NCBI RefSeq assembly: GCF_019331725.1
Contig: NZ_JAHBBF010000009.1
Coordinates: 1-32,462 of the forward strand
Origin: Bifidobacterium saguinibicoloris
Lineage (GTDB): Bacteria > Actinomycetota > Actinomycetes > Actinomycetales > Bifidobacteriaceae
Length of the DNA: 32,462 bases
Direction of reading: 5' to 3'
In this document: positions 8,389 to 17,785 of the stretch, in pieces
Layout of the letters: each line of letters starts with the position of its first letter
How positions within the stretch are numbered: the first letter of the stretch is position 1
Position numbers and translations under genes: made by a program
Notes under the pieces: generated by a model
Told to the model about the DNA's origin: nothing
Database searches by the model: none
What the model saw: the letters and a program-made list of their open reading frames with translations, nothing else

Positions 8389-11300
8389 ATGGGCGTGAGC
8401 GTGTTCGGGCATGTACCGGGCGATTTCGACGACGTCGGGTTCGACGACGGCCCGATCTCCGGATTCCCTGCGTTCGGCGACGGTCCGGCCGAAGTCGATC
8501 CGTGGAGCGACGGCGCGTGGGGGAGCGGCGGCATGCGGCGGTCCGGCGCACGCCGGGGCCGCGGCGGGCAACGGCCCATCGACCGGTCCTTCATGGACGA
8601 CCTGATGACCGACCTCAAGTACGAGGCGGACGCCGCGACGGTGTCACGCGCCCGGGTCATCGCGCGTCGTGTCGCCTCGATGATGGACTCGCTGACCTAC
8701 GACCGGGACGAAGGCGGCGCGGTCACCATCTCCGGACGCGTGCACGGCACCACCAGCCCCACGAGCCGGTACACGGTGAACGTGTACATCGGCGGGCAGG
8801 ATGCGGTGGTCTCCGGCGGGGGATGCACGTGCCCCGCATACCGCCGCGGCTACGTGGTCTGCAAGCACATGGCGGCGCTCGTCATCGCGTTCGCGGGCCG
8901 GCCCGAGATGTTCGCGGGATTCACGGCACGGCCGGCGCACGCCTCTTCGGCGGATCTGCTGGCCGTGATGCGGGCCATCGACGAACAGGACGAGCAGGAG
9001 CGGGACGCGAAACGCCGTGAGACCATCGCCCGCGCCGGCACGTCGGACGCGCGCGGCGGCGGCGAGGCGCGGCCGGTGGTGGCGCCCGGACAGGTCGAAC
9101 TGCTGCCCACGCTGCGCCGCGTGAACGGATGGAACGTCTGGTTCCGCATCGGCGCGGGCGGCGGCTCCTCCTATGTGCTCAAGACGATCTCCGGCCTGCT
9201 GGACGACGTGCGCGCCCGCCGATACCACGAATACGGCAGGAAGCTCGCGTTCACGCATACCCCTTCCATGTTCGACGAGCGTTCGCGGCGGCTCCTGTCC
9301 TTCCTCGGGGGCGTCGAGGACGTGCGCCGCGCCACCGACCTGCAGGACATCCGGTACGGCAGATTCGGCGCCGTCACCATCGACCGCTACCTGACGTTGG
9401 CGGACAGCGAGACGGCCCGGTTGCTCGACATCATGGACGGCGGCCGTATGGACCTCGTGCTGGACGCATGGTACGACAATTCGCCGGCCACGGTGGACGT
9501 CGGCGGGGACGCGCCGTTCGCCATGCCGCTGGTGTCCATGAGACGCATCAACGGCAAGCAGGGCGTGGACGGATATGCGCTCAGCGGCGAACCCACCGTG
9601 GACTCCGTCATCACGGGCGATCACGGCGCCTGGCTGCTCATGCCGCCCGGCGAGAAACGGGGCGCCACGGTGACGCGGTCCGCGCGGAGCCGGCTGACGT
9701 ACCGGAACGACGTGCACGTCAGCGCCGCCGGATACCGCTTCGTCCGTTGCCCCGAAACGCTCGAACCATACGCGGACCTGCTGCCCGTGCTCTGCGGCGG
9801 GACGGAGACGACCATCGCGTTCGACGACGCGCCGCTGTTCGCGCGCACCCTCCTGCCCAGGATGATGGACTCCGGGCTCCTGCCCGCCGGCAACGTGCCG
9901 AAGGAGATCGAACTGCTGCGTCCCGTCGAATGCGAACCCGAGTTCTACCTCGACCGGGACGAGCACGGCCTGACCTGCGTGGCGAAGGCCCGCTACGGGG
10001 AACGGGAGACCGTCATCGTGCCCCAGCGCGGCGGCGACTTCGCCTCCGGCGTGACGCCGATGGTCGGCGCCGGCCACGACTTCGGCGCCGAACGCATGAT
10101 CATGGACCTCGTCCGCGCCTACTTCACCATCGACGCGCCCACCGCCCCCGGACGCATCGGCCGCGACGAGACCACGCGCATCGTGGCCCTGTTCGACAAG
10201 GGGCTGCCCGCCCTGCGGCAGGCCGGCAAAGTGTTCACCACACCCGCGTTCGACCGCATGCTCGCCCCCAAGCCGCCCACCGTGAAGGTGGGATTGTCCG
10301 TCAAATCCAATCTGGTGGAGATCTCGCCCATCGCCGACGAGGTGCCGCCGGACGAGGTGGGCTCGCTGCTCGCCTCATACCGCAGACGCCAACGCTTCCA
10401 CCGGCTCAGGGACGGCACGCTCGTCAACCTCGAAGGCGCCCGGCTCGATGCGCTGGACCATCTGGCCGATGACCTCGACCTGAGCGAGGATGAGCTCAAC
10501 GGGGGAGCCGTCACCCTGCCCGGCATGCAGGCGTTCCTCCTCGACGGCGAACTCGCCGGGACGGACGTCGAGAAGGAACCCTCGTTCATGGCGTACGTGG
10601 ACGAGCTCACGCACATCGACCCGGCCGCCTACGAGGTGCCCGAACCCCTGCGCGGCGTTCTGCGCCCCTATCAGGAGGACGGCTACCGTTGGCTGCGCAC
10701 CCTGTGCGACAAAGGCTTCGGCGGCATCCTCGCCGACGAGATGGGCCTGGGCAAATCCGTGCAGCTCATCGCGCTGCTGGAGGGGCTGCGATCCGCGGAC
10801 GCCTCCTTGCCCTCGCTCATCGTGTGCCCCGCCTCGCTCGTCTACAACTGGGTCGCCGAATTCGCCAAATTCGCGCCGGACATCCGCGCGGTGGCCGTCG
10901 CCGGTACCAAGACCGAACGCCGCGCCGCCATCGCCCGGTACGCGCCGGCCGGGGAACAGGGCGACGGCGGCGAAGGCGACGGCCATGACGGTACGGACGC
11001 CGACCGGGACGCCGCGCCCGCCGTACTCGTCACCTCCTACGACCTGCTGCGCCGGGATGTGGACGACTACGCCGGGCGCCGGTTCTCCGTGATGGCCCTC
11101 GACGAGGCGCAGGTCATCAAGAACCACACCACCAAGATCGCGAAAGCCGTCAAGACCATCGAAGCCGACCACCGCATCGCCCTGACCGGCACGCCCATCG
11201 AGAACCGGCTGAGCGAGCTGTGGAGCATCTTCGACTTCCTCATGCCCGGCCTCCTCGGCTCCTACAAACGCTTCCACGAACGCTACGAACTGCCCATCGC

Positions 11301-12186
11301 CAACGGGCGCGCCGCGGACGCCGCCAGCGAACAGGGACGGGCCGCCGCCCGCATCAACCCCGAAAGCGAACAGGTGGCCCGGCGCCTCCAGGCGCTCGTC
11401 GGCGTCTTCATCAAGCGCAGGCTCAAAAGCCAGGTGCTCACCGACCTGCCGGACAAGATCGAGACGACGATCACCGTCCAGCTGGAAGGCGAGCAGCGCA
11501 AGCTCTACGCCGCTCACGAGCAGCGCCTGCGCCGACAGCTCGAACACAAGGACGACGGCGACTTCAACACGTCCAAGATCCAGATCCTCGCCGAACTGAC
11601 CAAACTGCGGCAGATCTGCTGCGACCCGCGCCTCCTGTACGCCGACGCCAAGGACCGCTCCGCCAAGCTCGCGGCCATCGAGGAGCTCGTGGACAGCTGC
11701 ATGTCCGAAGGCAAGAAGGCGCTCGTCTTCTCCCAGTTCACCAGCTATCTCGAACTCATCGCCGCACGGCTCAACCAACACGGCATCCGCCACTACACCA
11801 TCGACGGGTCCACGCCGAAGAAACGCCGGCTCGAACTCGTCGACCGGTTCAACGCGGACTCCACGCCCGTGTTCCTCATCTCCCTCAAGGCGGGCAACAC
11901 CGGGCTGAACCTCGTGGGCGCCAGCGTGGTCATCCACGCCGACCCCTGGTGGAACGCCGCAGCCCAGAACCAGGCCACCGACCGCGTACACCGCATCGGC
12001 CAGACCAGGGACGTGGACGTCTACCAGATCGTCGCCAAGGACACCATCGAGGAACGCATCCTCGAACTGCAGCACACCAAAAGCGAACTGGCCAGACAAT
12101 TCACCGACGCCTCCGCGCTCGCCGAGGCCGCGCCCGCCTCCATCGCCTCCCTCACCAGGGACGACCTGCTTGGACTGCTGACATGA
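8389..12186 (+). CDS. SNF2-family helicase with SWIM zinc finger
   Basis: A 1265-aa DNA-dependent ATPase of the Swi2/Snf2 type. After a Gly/Asp-rich head there is a SWIM zinc finger, C146-T-C148 with C158-K-H160, then a long region of the kind called SNF2-associated in Firmicutes and Actinobacteria homologs (about 200-700). The helicase core follows: Walker A D-E-M-G-L-G-K789-S, motif II D905-E-A-Q, motif III L-T-G-T-P-I-E-N-R, and motif VI Q1195-A-T-D-R-V-H-R-I-G-Q. The start at 8389 is preferred over the ATG at 8383 because AAAGGAG ends at 8382, touching the first ATG but 6 nt from the second. A linker around residues 855-885 is rich in Gly and Asp and probably flexible. These proteins are thought to move along double-stranded DNA or remodel protein-DNA complexes; the bacterial role is not settled. 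It is followed closely by dapB. Confidence 0.92.
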   Translation: MGVSVFGHVPGDFDDVGFDDGPISGFPAFGDGPAEVDPWSDGAWGSGGMRRSGARRGRGGQRPIDRSFMDDLMTDLKYEADAATVSRARVIARRVASMMDSLTYDRDEGGAVTISGRVHGTTSPTSRYTVNVYIGGQDAVVSGGGCTCPAYRRGYVVCKHMAALVIAFAGRPEMFAGFTARPAHASSADLLAVMRAIDEQDEQERDAKRRETIARAGTSDARGGGEARPVVAPGQVELLPTLRRVNGWNVWFRIGAGGGSSYVLKTISGLLDDVRARRYHEYGRKLAFTHTPSMFDERSRRLLSFLGGVEDVRRATDLQDIRYGRFGAVTIDRYLTLADSETARLLDIMDGGRMDLVLDAWYDNSPATVDVGGDAPFAMPLVSMRRINGKQGVDGYALSGEPTVDSVITGDHGAWLLMPPGEKRGATVTRSARSRLTYRNDVHVSAAGYRFVRCPETLEPYADLLPVLCGGTETTIAFDDAPLFARTLLPRMMDSGLLPAGNVPKEIELLRPVECEPEFYLDRDEHGLTCVAKARYGERETVIVPQRGGDFASGVTPMVGAGHDFGAERMIMDLVRAYFTIDAPTAPGRIGRDETTRIVALFDKGLPALRQAGKVFTTPAFDRMLAPKPPTVKVGLSVKSNLVEISPIADEVPPDEVGSLLASYRRRQRFHRLRDGTLVNLEGARLDALDHLADDLDLSEDELNGGAVTLPGMQAFLLDGELAGTDVEKEPSFMAYVDELTHIDPAAYEVPEPLRGVLRPYQEDGYRWLRTLCDKGFGGILADEMGLGKSVQLIALLEGLRSADASLPSLIVCPASLVYNWVAEFAKFAPDIRAVAVAGTKTERRAAIARYAPAGEQGDGGEGDGHDGTDADRDAAPAVLVTSYDLLRRDVDDYAGRRFSVMALDEAQVIKNHTTKIAKAVKTIEADHRIALTGTPIENRLSELWSIFDFLMPGLLGSYKRFHERYELPIANGRAADAASEQGRAAARINPESEQVARRLQALVGVFIKRRLKSQVLTDLPDKIETTITVQLEGEQRKLYAAHEQRLRRQLEHKDDGDFNTSKIQILAELTKLRQICCDPRLLYADAKDRSAKLAAIEELVDSCMSEGKKALVFSQFTSYLELIAARLNQHGIRHYTIDGSTPKKRRLELVDRFNADSTPVFLISLKAGNTGLNLVGASVVIHADPWWNAAAQNQATDRVHRIGQTRDVDVYQIVAKDTIEERILELQHTKSELARQFTDASALAEAAPASIASLTRDDLLGLLT

Positions 12187-12238
12187 ACGCCGGCACACCG
12201 CCCGTGGAACGGACGCGCACCGGGCAAAACGGAAATGA

Positions 12239-12244
12239 TAGGCT
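12239..12244 (+). promoter_or_regulatory. Likely -10 box of dapB
   Basis: TAGGCT preceded by GA stands 100 bp before the dapB start, in the 158-bp gap after the helicase gene. A transcript starting near 12251 would exclude the upstream in-frame ATG at 12183. Confidence 0.4.
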
Positions 12245-12344
12245 CGACACGGATGCGACGCCCCGCACGCCACGGGCGGACGGGACGCCCGCGGATGAAC
12301 GGTACGACGCCGGCATGACGCCGGTGCAACGGAAAGGAACGGAC

Positions 12345-13100
12345 ATGATCAGGGTTTCGGTCGTCGGCGCCAAGGGACGCATGGGATCGCACGTGGTGGA
12401 CGCGGTGAACAGCGCCCCGGACACGCAGCTTGCGCTCGCGCTCGACGCAGGCGACGACCTCACCGCCATCACGCCGGACAACACCGACGTCGTCGTCGAA
12501 TTCACCGTGCCGTCCGTAAGCCTCACGAACGTGCTCGCCCTCGTCGCCCAAGGCGTCGACGTGGTCGTCGGCACCACCGGCTGGACCGAGGAGAAGCTCG
12601 CGCAGGTGCGCGAGGCGCTCGCCGCCGGTCCGCGTCCGGACACGCAGAAGGTGTTCATCGCGCCGAACTTCGCGATCTCCGCCGTGCTCGCCGATTACTT
12701 CTCCACGCAGGCCGCAAAGTACTTCGAATCCGTCGAGGTCATCGAACTGCACCATCCGAACAAGGTGGACGCCCCCTCCGGCACCGCCATCCACACCGCC
12801 GAGGGCATCGCGGCCGCCCGCAAGGCCGCCGGCCTCGGCCCCGTGCCGGACAACACCCAGACCGACGGCGGCTCGCGCGGCCAGGTCGTCGACGGCATCC
12901 ACGTCCACGCCGTGCGCCTGCGGGGACTCAACGCCCACGAGGAGGTGCTCTTCGGCAACGCCGGCGAGCAGCTCGTCATCCGCGCCGACAGCTTCGACCG
13001 CGGCTCGTTCATGCCCGGCGTGCTCCTCGCCGTCCGCAAGCTCGCCGGCGACGCGCCCGCGGGACTCACCGTCGGACTCGACAAGTTCCTCGACCTGTGA
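12345..13100 (+). CDS. dapB: 4-hydroxy-tetrahydrodipicolinate reductase
   Basis: A 251-aa enzyme that reduces the DapA product with NAD(P)H, the second committed step towards diaminopimelate and lysine. The Rossmann motif G8-A-K-G-R-M-G opens the protein. The catalytic region E134-L-H-H-P-N-K140 and D-A-P-S-G-T-A are intact, as is F-I-A-P-N-F-A-I. The start at 12345 has AAAGGA at 12333-12338 and gives the normal family N-terminus. An in-frame ATG at 12183 overlaps the helicase stop as ATGA and would add 54 residues rich in Thr, Asp and Arg; this is disfavoured but not excluded. The Sel1 gene follows after 51 bp, then dapA. Confidence 0.95.
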   Translation: MIRVSVVGAKGRMGSHVVDAVNSAPDTQLALALDAGDDLTAITPDNTDVVVEFTVPSVSLTNVLALVAQGVDVVVGTTGWTEEKLAQVREALAAGPRPDTQKVFIAPNFAISAVLADYFSTQAAKYFESVEVIELHHPNKVDAPSGTAIHTAEGIAAARKAAGLGPVPDNTQTDGGSRGQVVDGIHVHAVRLRGLNAHEEVLFGNAGEQLVIRADSFDRGSFMPGVLLAVRKLAGDAPAGLTVGLDKFLDL

Positions 13101-13151
13101 ACGGCGCCGGACGGCGGCGGATGGTCAACGGCATTTAGGGAAGGACCGATC

Positions 13152-14687
13152 ATGAGCGACGATACCGACGATATCCAGGACCTGATGCGGCGTGCGCAGG
13201 CCGGCGACGCGGAGGCGCAGCTCGAACTGGGCCGATGCTACGCGACGGGCGACGGCGTGCCCCAGGATAACGCGGCGGCCCTGCACTGGCATCTGGCCGC
13301 CGCCCAGCAGGGATACGCGCAGGCCCAGTGGATGCTCGGGGCGATCTACGCGTACGGCTTGTTGGGCATGGCCGAGGACATGCAGCAGGCGCGGCAGTGG
13401 TACGCCAAGTCCGCCCAGCAGGGATTCGTCAATGCACAGTTCGCGCTCGGTGATTGCTACGCCTATGGCGACGGTGTCGAACAGGATTGGGCCGAAGCGG
13501 TGACATGGTACCGCGCGGCGGCCGAGCAGGGACTGGACGAGGCACAGAAGAGGACCGGCGACTGCTACGCGCAGGGACAAGGCGTCGAACAGGACTACGC
13601 GCAGGCGGTGTCCTGGTACCGTGAGGCCGCCGAACAGGACTACGCCGACGCACAATGCGCCCTGGGCAGCTGCTACTACGGCGGTTATGGCGTGCCGCAG
13701 GACTACGCGCAGGCGGTCGTCTGGTTCACCAAGGCCGCCGAGCAGGGGAACGCCGTCGCCCAATCGCTGCTCGGCGACTGCTATGCGCAAGGACAAGGCG
13801 TCGGACAGGATGACGCCCAGGCGGTCGCATGGTATCGCAAGGCCGCGGAGAATGATGAGCCGGACGCCCAATACACGCTCGGCGTGCTGTACCGGGACGG
13901 CGCCGGCGTGCCGCAGGACTACGCGCAGGCGGCGGACTGGTATCGAAAGGCCGCGGAGAACGGCCATGCACGCGCCCAATTCACGCTTGGTGCGGTGTAT
14001 GAGACAGGCAAAGGCGTGCCGCAGGATTATGCGCAGGCCGCGGATTGGTATCGCAGGGCTGCGGAGAACGGTGATACGGACGCTCCTTTCCTGCTCGGAC
14101 TGATGTATCAGGAAGGCCGTGGCATGCCGCAGGACGACGCCCAGGCGTTCACTTGGTTCGAACGGGCCGCGCGGCAGGGCAACCTCGACGCGCAGGTCAT
14201 GATGGGATCATGTTATGCGAACGGCATCGGCGTGGCGGAGGATTGGCACCAGGCGGCGGATTGGTACCGCAGGGCCGCGGAACAGGGGAATGCCGTCGCC
14301 CAATGGACCCTCGGCGTCTTCTGCATGGAAGGAGCCGGCGTGCCGCAGGATGACGTCCAGGCGGTGCATTGGCTGACCGCGGCCGTCGAACAGGACTACG
14401 CCAACGCGAAGGCGAGTCTGGGGGACTGCTACGCGCAGGGCAGAGGCGTGCCGGTGGACGTGGCGAAGGCCGTCGATCTGTATCGTGAGGCCCGGCAGGA
14501 GGGCGTCGACCTCACGCCGGAGCAGCTGCGGCTGATCAACCCGCCGCAGCCGTCCCTCCCGCCGCGTCCGGCGGTCCCCGCTCCGCAGGCTCCGCAAGCG
14601 CAGCAGGTCCCGCAGCCGCAACCCGCGGCCCAGCCCCAACAGCAGCAGCCCAAGCGCGGCGGCCTGTTCTCGAGGTTGTTCCGCTGA
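13152..14687 (+). CDS. Sel1-like repeat protein, 12 repeats
   Basis: A 511-aa protein made almost wholly of Sel1-like repeats. I count 12 consecutive units of 36 residues (the second has 37) from about residue 15 to 449, with the pattern A-E-Q-G-x-x-x-A-Q-x-x-L-G-x-C-Y-x-x-G-x-G-V-x-Q-D-x-x-Q-A. Such alpha-alpha repeats form a curved scaffold for protein contacts. There is no signal peptide or membrane segment, so it is probably cytoplasmic. A Pro/Gln/Ala-rich tail follows, ending in the basic K-R-G-G-L-F-S-R-L-F-R, which could be a docking or membrane-surface helix. The start has GGGAAGGA about 6 nt upstream. It sits between dapB and dapA, but no enzymatic link is visible. Partners are unknown. 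Confidence 0.9.
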   Translation: MSDDTDDIQDLMRRAQAGDAEAQLELGRCYATGDGVPQDNAAALHWHLAAAQQGYAQAQWMLGAIYAYGLLGMAEDMQQARQWYAKSAQQGFVNAQFALGDCYAYGDGVEQDWAEAVTWYRAAAEQGLDEAQKRTGDCYAQGQGVEQDYAQAVSWYREAAEQDYADAQCALGSCYYGGYGVPQDYAQAVVWFTKAAEQGNAVAQSLLGDCYAQGQGVGQDDAQAVAWYRKAAENDEPDAQYTLGVLYRDGAGVPQDYAQAADWYRKAAENGHARAQFTLGAVYETGKGVPQDYAQAADWYRRAAENGDTDAPFLLGLMYQEGRGMPQDDAQAFTWFERAARQGNLDAQVMMGSCYANGIGVAEDWHQAADWYRRAAEQGNAVAQWTLGVFCMEGAGVPQDDVQAVHWLTAAVEQDYANAKASLGDCYAQGRGVPVDVAKAVDLYREARQEGVDLTPEQLRLINPPQPSLPPRPAVPAPQAPQAQQVPQPQPAAQPQQQQPKRGGLFSRLFR

Positions 14688-14689
14688 TT

Positions 14690-14722
14690 GGGATGCTCCG
14701 GAACGTATCTCCGGAGCATCCC
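14690..14722 (+). terminator. Hairpin after Sel1 gene
   Basis: GGGATGCTCCGGA pairs with TCCGGAGCATCCC around a 7-nt loop, starting 2 bp after the stop. No T-run follows. A second stem, GGTCCGCG (14725-14732) with CGCGGACC (14753-14760), lies just downstream. Confidence 0.65.
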
Positions 14723-14834
14723 ATGGTCCGCGCCATGAGAGGACGCCCATGACGCGGACCAGCGTCCGCCGCGCATCCATGCGCCCGCGGACGGCCCCCA
14801 TACGGCGTCCATAACGCGAAGTACGGTGAACACT

Positions 14835-15740
14835 ATGACTGAGAGCGCTATGCATCTGCTGAATCCGGCCCCGTTCGGGCGCATCCTGCCCGCCATGGTC
14901 ACTCCGATGAAACCCAACGGGGACGTCGATTTCGAAGCGGCGCAGAAACTCGCCAGACAACTCGTCGCGGACGGCGCCGACGGCATCGTCGTCAACGGCA
15001 CCACCGGCGAATCGCCCGTCACCCACATCGACGAGAAGGTCGACCTCGTGCGTGCCGTCAAGGAGGCCGTCGACGTGCCGGTCGTCTCCGGCGCCGGCTC
15101 CAACGACACCGCGCACACCGTGCGCATGGTCGAACAGACGCAGGAGGCGGGCGCCGACGCGGTGCTCGTCGTCATGCCGTACTACTCCCGCCCCTCCCAG
15201 GACGGCGTCGTCGGCCACTACAAGGCCGTCGACGAAAGCACCGACAAGCCGATCATCATCTACGACGTGCCCGGACGCACCGGACTCAAGGTGAAGGTCG
15301 ACACCTACGACCGTCTCGCCGAACTCGAGCACGTCGTGGCCGTCAAGGACGCCACCGGCGACCTCGCCGCCGCCGTCGAGAAGCAGCAGCGCACCGGCCT
15401 CGCCTGGTACTCGGGCGACGACGGCCTGTTCCTGCCGTTCCTGTCCATCGGCGCGGTGGGCATCATCTCCGTCATCGCGCACGCGGCCGCCGGCCCCATG
15501 CGCGACCTCGCCGAGGCGTTCGACCGCGGCGACATCCACGAGGCACAGCGCCTCGCCAACCGTCTCGCGCCGCTCGTCCACGCCCTCAACGGCGACGGAT
15601 ACCAGGCCGTCATGGCCAAGGCCGCGCTGAAGATCCGCGGCGTCATCGACTCCACCACCATGCGTCTGCCGAACGTCGGCCCGGACGCCAACCAACTCGC
15701 CAAGGCCGAGGAAGGCATGCGCGCCGCCGGCCTGCTGTAA
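14835..15740 (+). CDS. dapA: 4-hydroxy-tetrahydrodipicolinate synthase
   Basis: A 301-aa class I aldolase that condenses pyruvate with aspartate semialdehyde, the step before DapB. The family marks are present: G-T-T-G-E-S-P near residue 57, P-Y-Y-S-R-P with the catalytic Tyr, Y-D-V-P-G-R-T, and the Schiff-base lysine K171 in V-A-V-K-D-A-T-G-D. The start is uncertain. ATG 14835 is taken, but GTG 14826 (three residues longer) and ATG 14850 are possible, and no strong ribosome-binding site is seen; the only candidate is GAAG at 14818-14821. Strong hairpins upstream separate it from the Sel1 gene, so it probably has its own promoter. RNase J follows after 55 bp. Confidence 0.93.
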   Translation: MTESAMHLLNPAPFGRILPAMVTPMKPNGDVDFEAAQKLARQLVADGADGIVVNGTTGESPVTHIDEKVDLVRAVKEAVDVPVVSGAGSNDTAHTVRMVEQTQEAGADAVLVVMPYYSRPSQDGVVGHYKAVDESTDKPIIIYDVPGRTGLKVKVDTYDRLAELEHVVAVKDATGDLAAAVEKQQRTGLAWYSGDDGLFLPFLSIGAVGIISVIAHAAAGPMRDLAEAFDRGDIHEAQRLANRLAPLVHALNGDGYQAVMAKAALKIRGVIDSTTMRLPNVGPDANQLAKAEEGMRAAGLL

Positions 15741-15749
15741 AGCCACAGT

Positions 15750-15767
15750 CCCCGTGAGAGCACGGGG
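15750..15767 (+). terminator. Small hairpin between dapA and RNase J gene
   Basis: CCCCGTG-AGAG-CACGGGG is a 7-bp stem with a 4-nt loop, 9 bp after the dapA stop. The GTG at 15754 lies in the stem, which argues against it as the RNase J start. It could also act as a 5'-leader structure. Confidence 0.5.
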
Positions 15768-15795
15768 GCGAAAACCCAGGAAACACAAGAAAGCA

Positions 15796-17670
15796 ATGGC
15801 ACAAGAGAACACCAACACCAAATCCACCAAGAACTCCAAGAACGCCGGCGGCTCCCGCCGGCGCGGAACCGGCGCCGGCCGTGGCCGTGGCACCGGGCGC
15901 ACCCGCGGCGGCAACACCGGACGCGGACGCCACCAGAACACCACCACACAGGCCACCGCGCCCCAGCAGGACGCCGTCCTCATCGCCCCGCCGAAGTACC
16001 GCAAGGGCTCGATGCGCATCACGCCGCTCGGCGGCCTCGGCGAAATCGGCCGCAACATGAACGTCATCGAATACAACGGCCACCTGCTGCTCATCGACTG
16101 CGGCGTGCTCTTCCCCGAGGAGGAGCAGCCGGGCGTCGACCTCATCCTGCCGGACTTCAGCTACATCAAGAACCGTCTCGACAAGGTCGAGGCGCTCGTG
16201 CTCACCCACGGCCACGAGGACCACATCGGCGGCGTGCCCTACCTGCTCAAGCTCCGTCCGGACATCCCGCTCATCGGCTCCAAGCTCACGCTCGCGTTCG
16301 TCGAAGCCAAGTGCAAGGAACACCATCAGAACCCCACCAAGGTGGAGGTCCAGGGCCGCGACAAGCTCAAGGTGGGCCCGTTCGACCTCGAGTTCATCAC
16401 CGTCACGCACTCCATCCCGGATGCGCTCGCCGTGCACGTGAAGACCCCCGCCGGCTCGCTCATCGACACCGGCGACATCAAGCTCGACCAGCTGCCCCTC
16501 GACCACAAGATCACCGACCTCGTCGAATTCGGCAAGATCGGCGAGAAGGGCGTGGACCTGCTCATGATGGACTCCACCAACGCCGAGGTGCCGGGCTTCG
16601 TCAAGCCGGAGACCTCCATCGGTCCGGCACTCGACCAGGCGTTTGCGCAGGCCACCCGCAAGATCATCGTCGCGAGCTTCTCCTCGCACGTGCACCGCGT
16701 GCAGCAGGTCGTCGACACCGCGCACAAGTACGGCCGCAAGGTCGTGTTCGTGGGCCGCTCCATGGTGCGCAACATGTCCATCGCCGCCGACCTCGGCTAC
16801 CTGCACATCCCCGAAGGCACCGTCGTGGACCTCAAGCAGGCCAACGACATCCAGGACGACAAGCTCGTCTACATGTGCACCGGCTCCCAGGGCGAGCCGA
16901 TGGCCGCCCTCGGCCGCATCGCCGACGGCAACCACCGCGACATCCACATCAACGAGTTCGACACCGTCATCCTCGCCAGCTCGCTCATCCCCGGCAACGA
17001 GCACGGCGTGTACAAGGTCATCAACAAGCTCGTGCAGCTCGGCGCGAAGGTCGTCAACCGCGACAACGCCGCCGTGCACGTGTCCGGCCACTGCAACGAG
17101 GGCGAGCTGCTGTACATGTACAACATCGTCAAGCCCAAGTGCGCCATGCCGATCCACGGCGAGAACCGCCACCTCGTGGCCAACGGCCTCATCGCCGTCA
17201 AGACCGGCGTGGACCCGCAGAACGTCGTCCTCGCCGAGGACGGCGACGTGGTGGATCTCTACCACGGCAAGGCCGCGGTCGTCGGTTCCGTGCCGTGCGG
17301 CTACGTGTACGTCGACGGCGATTCGGTGGGCGAGCTCACCGACGAGGAGCTCGAGAAGCGCCGAATCCTCGGCACCGAAGGCTTCGTCTCCAGCTTCGTG
17401 GTGGTCGACACCGAAGCCCGCGAGGTCGTCTCCGGCCCGAAGATCTACCTCAACGCCGTGGCCGAGGACGAAAGCGAATTCAACAAGATCCGCCACCAGA
17501 TCGTCGAACAGCTCAACGACGCGATGATGCAGGGCACCACCGACACGTACAAGCTGCAGCAGATCATGCGCCGCACCCTCGGCGGATGGATCGCGCGCCA
17601 GCTGCGCCGCAAGCCTATGATCGTCCCCGTCGTGGCCGACATCGCCACCGACGTCGAAGAGCAGCACTGA
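15796..17670 (+). CDS. rnj: Ribonuclease J
   Basis: A 624-aa metallo-beta-lactamase/beta-CASP nuclease with 5'-to-3' exonuclease and endonuclease activity in mRNA decay and rRNA processing. The metal motif H138-G-H140-E-D142-H143 is intact, and the beta-CASP part follows with S-S-H-V-H-R and C-T-G-S-Q-G-E-P. A C-terminal domain of about 100 residues completes the usual layout. The N-terminus carries about 55 extra residues rich in Arg, Gly, Asn and Thr (R-G-R-G-T-G-R-T-R-G-G-N type), expected to be disordered and RNA-binding; similar heads occur in actinobacterial RNase J and RNase E. The start at 15796 gives M-A-Q-E-N with AGGAAA about 12 nt upstream. GTG at 15754 would add 14 basic residues but lies in a hairpin. 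Confidence 0.94.
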   Translation: MAQENTNTKSTKNSKNAGGSRRRGTGAGRGRGTGRTRGGNTGRGRHQNTTTQATAPQQDAVLIAPPKYRKGSMRITPLGGLGEIGRNMNVIEYNGHLLLIDCGVLFPEEEQPGVDLILPDFSYIKNRLDKVEALVLTHGHEDHIGGVPYLLKLRPDIPLIGSKLTLAFVEAKCKEHHQNPTKVEVQGRDKLKVGPFDLEFITVTHSIPDALAVHVKTPAGSLIDTGDIKLDQLPLDHKITDLVEFGKIGEKGVDLLMMDSTNAEVPGFVKPETSIGPALDQAFAQATRKIIVASFSSHVHRVQQVVDTAHKYGRKVVFVGRSMVRNMSIAADLGYLHIPEGTVVDLKQANDIQDDKLVYMCTGSQGEPMAALGRIADGNHRDIHINEFDTVILASSLIPGNEHGVYKVINKLVQLGAKVVNRDNAAVHVSGHCNEGELLYMYNIVKPKCAMPIHGENRHLVANGLIAVKTGVDPQNVVLAEDGDVVDLYHGKAAVVGSVPCGYVYVDGDSVGELTDEELEKRRILGTEGFVSSFVVVDTEAREVVSGPKIYLNAVAEDESEFNKIRHQIVEQLNDAMMQGTTDTYKLQQIMRRTLGGWIARQLRRKPMIVPVVADIATDVEEQH

Positions 17671-17676
17671 TCCCAA

Positions 17677-17700
17677 GCCGTTCCGGCACGCCGGAACGGC
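17677..17700 (+). terminator. Terminator of RNase J gene
   Basis: GCCGTTCCGGC and GCCGGAACGGC form an 11-bp stem with a 2-nt loop, 6 bp after the stop. A smaller GGCCGTC-ACC-GACGGCC hairpin follows near 17738-17754. Confidence 0.65.
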
Positions 17701-17785
17701 CTCATCGGACGACACCGCGGGCGCAACGGACACGTGCGGCCGTCACCGACGGCCGTGCGGACGTGACCCGCGGACCATAAAACGT

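Noticed and set aside
10375..12273. 632-aa minus-strand frame over the helicase core
   Set aside because: Opposite strand of conserved helicase motifs; composition is that of a shadow.
14208..17733. Two long minus-strand frames (645 and 696 aa) over Sel1, dapA and RNase J genes
   Set aside because: They span several real genes and intergenic hairpins in antisense and show no recognisable domain.
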